Positions 14,696-15,051 of a DNA stretch of 15,051 nucleotides are shown piece by piece. The notes under the pieces are model-generated. The model saw only the letters and a program-made list of their open reading frames with translations. It did not search any database and was not told the origin of the DNA. Position 1 is the stretch's first letter. Every line of letters begins with the position of its first letter. The position numbers and the translations under genes were made by a program. Source of the DNA: Dehalococcoidia bacterium SM23_28_2 (GTDB lineage: Bacteria > Chloroflexota > Dehalococcoidia > SM23-28-2); contig LJUA01000033.1 in NCBI GenBank assembly GCA_001303545.1, positions 1 through 15,051 on the forward strand. The letters run 5' to 3'.

Positions 14696-14751
14696 ACCAG
14701 GGTGAATTAGTTGGTTAAGAAAGACACCCTTTCAATATGGAGGGTGCTCTC
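14688..14751 (-). promoter_or_regulatory. rnc leader with competing hairpins, one covering the GTG start
   Basis: In the predicted leader RNA, GCACCCT (14747-14741) can pair with AGGGTGT (14730-14724) around a 10-nt loop. Overlapping it, GAGAGCAC (14751-14744) is perfectly complementary over 8 bases to GTGCTCTC (14695-14688), which contains the annotated GTG start. The two pairings share GCAC, so they exclude each other. RNase III leaders are known to be self-cleaved in E. coli; here regulation is inference and the stems are short. Confidence 0.3.
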
Positions 14752-14765
14752 AGCGAACGCAGGCA

Positions 14766-14794
14766 ATGATAGGGGTTGTGAGAGCGAATGTCAA
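14766..14794 (-). promoter_or_regulatory. Strong predicted sigmaA promoter for rnc-smc
   Basis: The minus strand has a perfect -35, TTGACA (14794-14789), then exactly 17 nt, then TATCAT (14771-14766, 5 of 6). Transcription should start near 14759, giving a leader of about 64 nt to GTG 14695 or about 115 nt to TTG 14644. It is the best promoter match in the window and is placed as expected in the divergent intergenic region. Confidence 0.75.
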
Positions 14795-14807
14795 GGGCCG
14801 GCTGTGG

Positions 14808-14816
14808 TGATAGGAT
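14808..14816 (+). promoter_or_regulatory. Candidate extended -10 promoter for the rightward nucleotidyltransferase gene
   Basis: TGATAGGAT fits an extended -10 (TGn followed by TAGGAT, 4 of 6). No good -35 is seen at the right distance. A start near 14823 would leave a ~25-nt leader before ATG 14848. It would lie back-to-back with the rnc promoter, whose -35 is 14 nt away. Low confidence. Confidence 0.25.
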
Positions 14817-14828
14817 GGGAAAAGCATA

Positions 14829-14861
14829 GTGGAGACGTAGTGGATACATGGTGGAGAAGGG
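14829..14861 (+). repeat. Three tandem 11-nt units across the start of the rightward gene
   Basis: GTGGAGACGTA, GTGGATACATG and GTGGAGAAGGG follow each other with exact 11-nt spacing (14829, 14840, 14851). All share GTGGA, and the middle unit ends in the ATG start codon. Near one helical turn per unit, this could be an operator-like site or chance. Confidence 0.4.
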
Positions 14862-15051
14862 GCTAACCACAGCAACAAAGCTTCTCGCCCGCCTGCAGCG
14901 CGCTCTGAGCGCAGGGGCGGATCAAGCTCTGAAGGCTGTGCTACGGCTGGCGGAGGAAGAAGGCCGTACGCTCTATCTGGTGGGCGGAGGCGTGCGGGAT
15001 CTGGTACTGGGATGTGACCAGGTAGACATCGATTTGGTGGGCGAAGGGTCG
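14848..15051 (+). CDS. cca: CCA tRNA nucleotidyltransferase / poly(A) polymerase head-domain protein (C-terminus beyond window)
   Basis: Only 68 codons are present. After a ~40-residue helical N-terminus comes LYLVGGGVRDLVLG (42-55), then DQVDIDLVGEG with the DxD pair D60 and D62. This is the class II nucleotidyltransferase head motif (GG, then VRD, then DIDLV) of CCA-adding enzymes and bacterial poly(A) polymerases, which place C and A residues on tRNA 3' ends or A on RNA. The head alone cannot separate CCA-adding, A-adding (possibly with HD or CBS domains) and PcnB types; CCA-adding is favoured because it is near-universal. The start is the first ATG after an in-frame TAG at 14827. The Shine-Dalgarno is weak, and GTG 14851 is an alternative. 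It is divergent from rnc. Confidence 0.85.
   Translation, partial: MVEKGLTTATKLLARLQRALSAGADQALKAVLRLAEEEGRTLYLVGGGVRDLVLGCDQVDIDLVGEGS

Noticed and set aside
14711..14739. Rightward promoter TTGGTT-N17-AATATG upstream of the nucleotidyltransferase gene
   Set aside because: The -10 match is poor, the leader would be about 100 nt, and the closer extended -10 at 14808 fits better.
1..15051. Mobile element, CRISPR array, prophage or toxin-antitoxin genes
   Set aside because: Read through on both strands: no spaced repeats, transposase or integrase motifs, terminal inverted repeats, or unexplained small genes; intergenic space is too short to hold them.

Overview
The window looks like chromosomal DNA from a GC-rich Chloroflexota bacterium, possibly Dehalococcoidia-like. 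The evidence is a gene for a Chlor_Arch_YYY (DUF2298) membrane protein next to Agl23-type (TIGR03663) GT-C proteins, a pairing reported mainly from Chloroflexi and Archaea, together with the Gram-positive-style order rnc-smc-ftsY. Phylum is an inference from families and gene order; no 16S or ribosomal gene is present. Coding density is very high. Eight genes (smc being split into two ORFs) run leftward on the minus strand and one partial gene runs rightward at the right edge. No gene-free stretch exceeds about 155 bases. I saw no tRNA, rRNA, insertion sequence, CRISPR array, prophage gene or convincing terminator.

Right part (about 9.2-15.05 kb): information processing. A divergent intergenic region (14696-14847) carries a strong sigma70/sigmaA-type promoter for the leftward genes and a weaker candidate for the rightward CCA-adding-enzyme-like gene. 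Leftward come rnc (RNase III), smc (chromosome condensation ATPase) and ftsY (SRP receptor). The smc gene is broken at the start of its coiled coil: Walker A lies in one ORF, and the hinge, signature and Walker B lie in a second ORF in another frame. The ftsY gene appears to start at CTG behind a near-perfect Shine-Dalgarno sequence.

Left part (1-9.2 kb): a five-gene envelope cluster directly downstream of ftsY, tightly packed (18 nt, 15 nt and 4-nt overlap junctions, then an 82-nt gap with a good promoter, then another 4-nt overlap). It encodes an 806-residue YYY protein, a 585-residue GT-C-like protein that resembles a degenerate Agl23, an 1101-residue Agl23-type protein fused to a six-bladed NHL propeller, a lysylphosphatidylglycerol-synthase-TM-type flippase-like protein, and a truncated FAD-dependent oxidoreductase of the PRK07233/protoporphyrinogen-oxidase-like type. 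No substrate is known for the YYY and Agl23 families. I infer a lipid-linked sugar or surface-glycan pathway in which the polytopic GT-C proteins act on a polyprenyl-linked substrate at the outer face of the membrane. This is the best candidate for an undescribed system in the window.

Most genes use non-ATG starts (GTG, TTG, probably CTG), so several 5' ends are judgement calls, explained in the individual entries.
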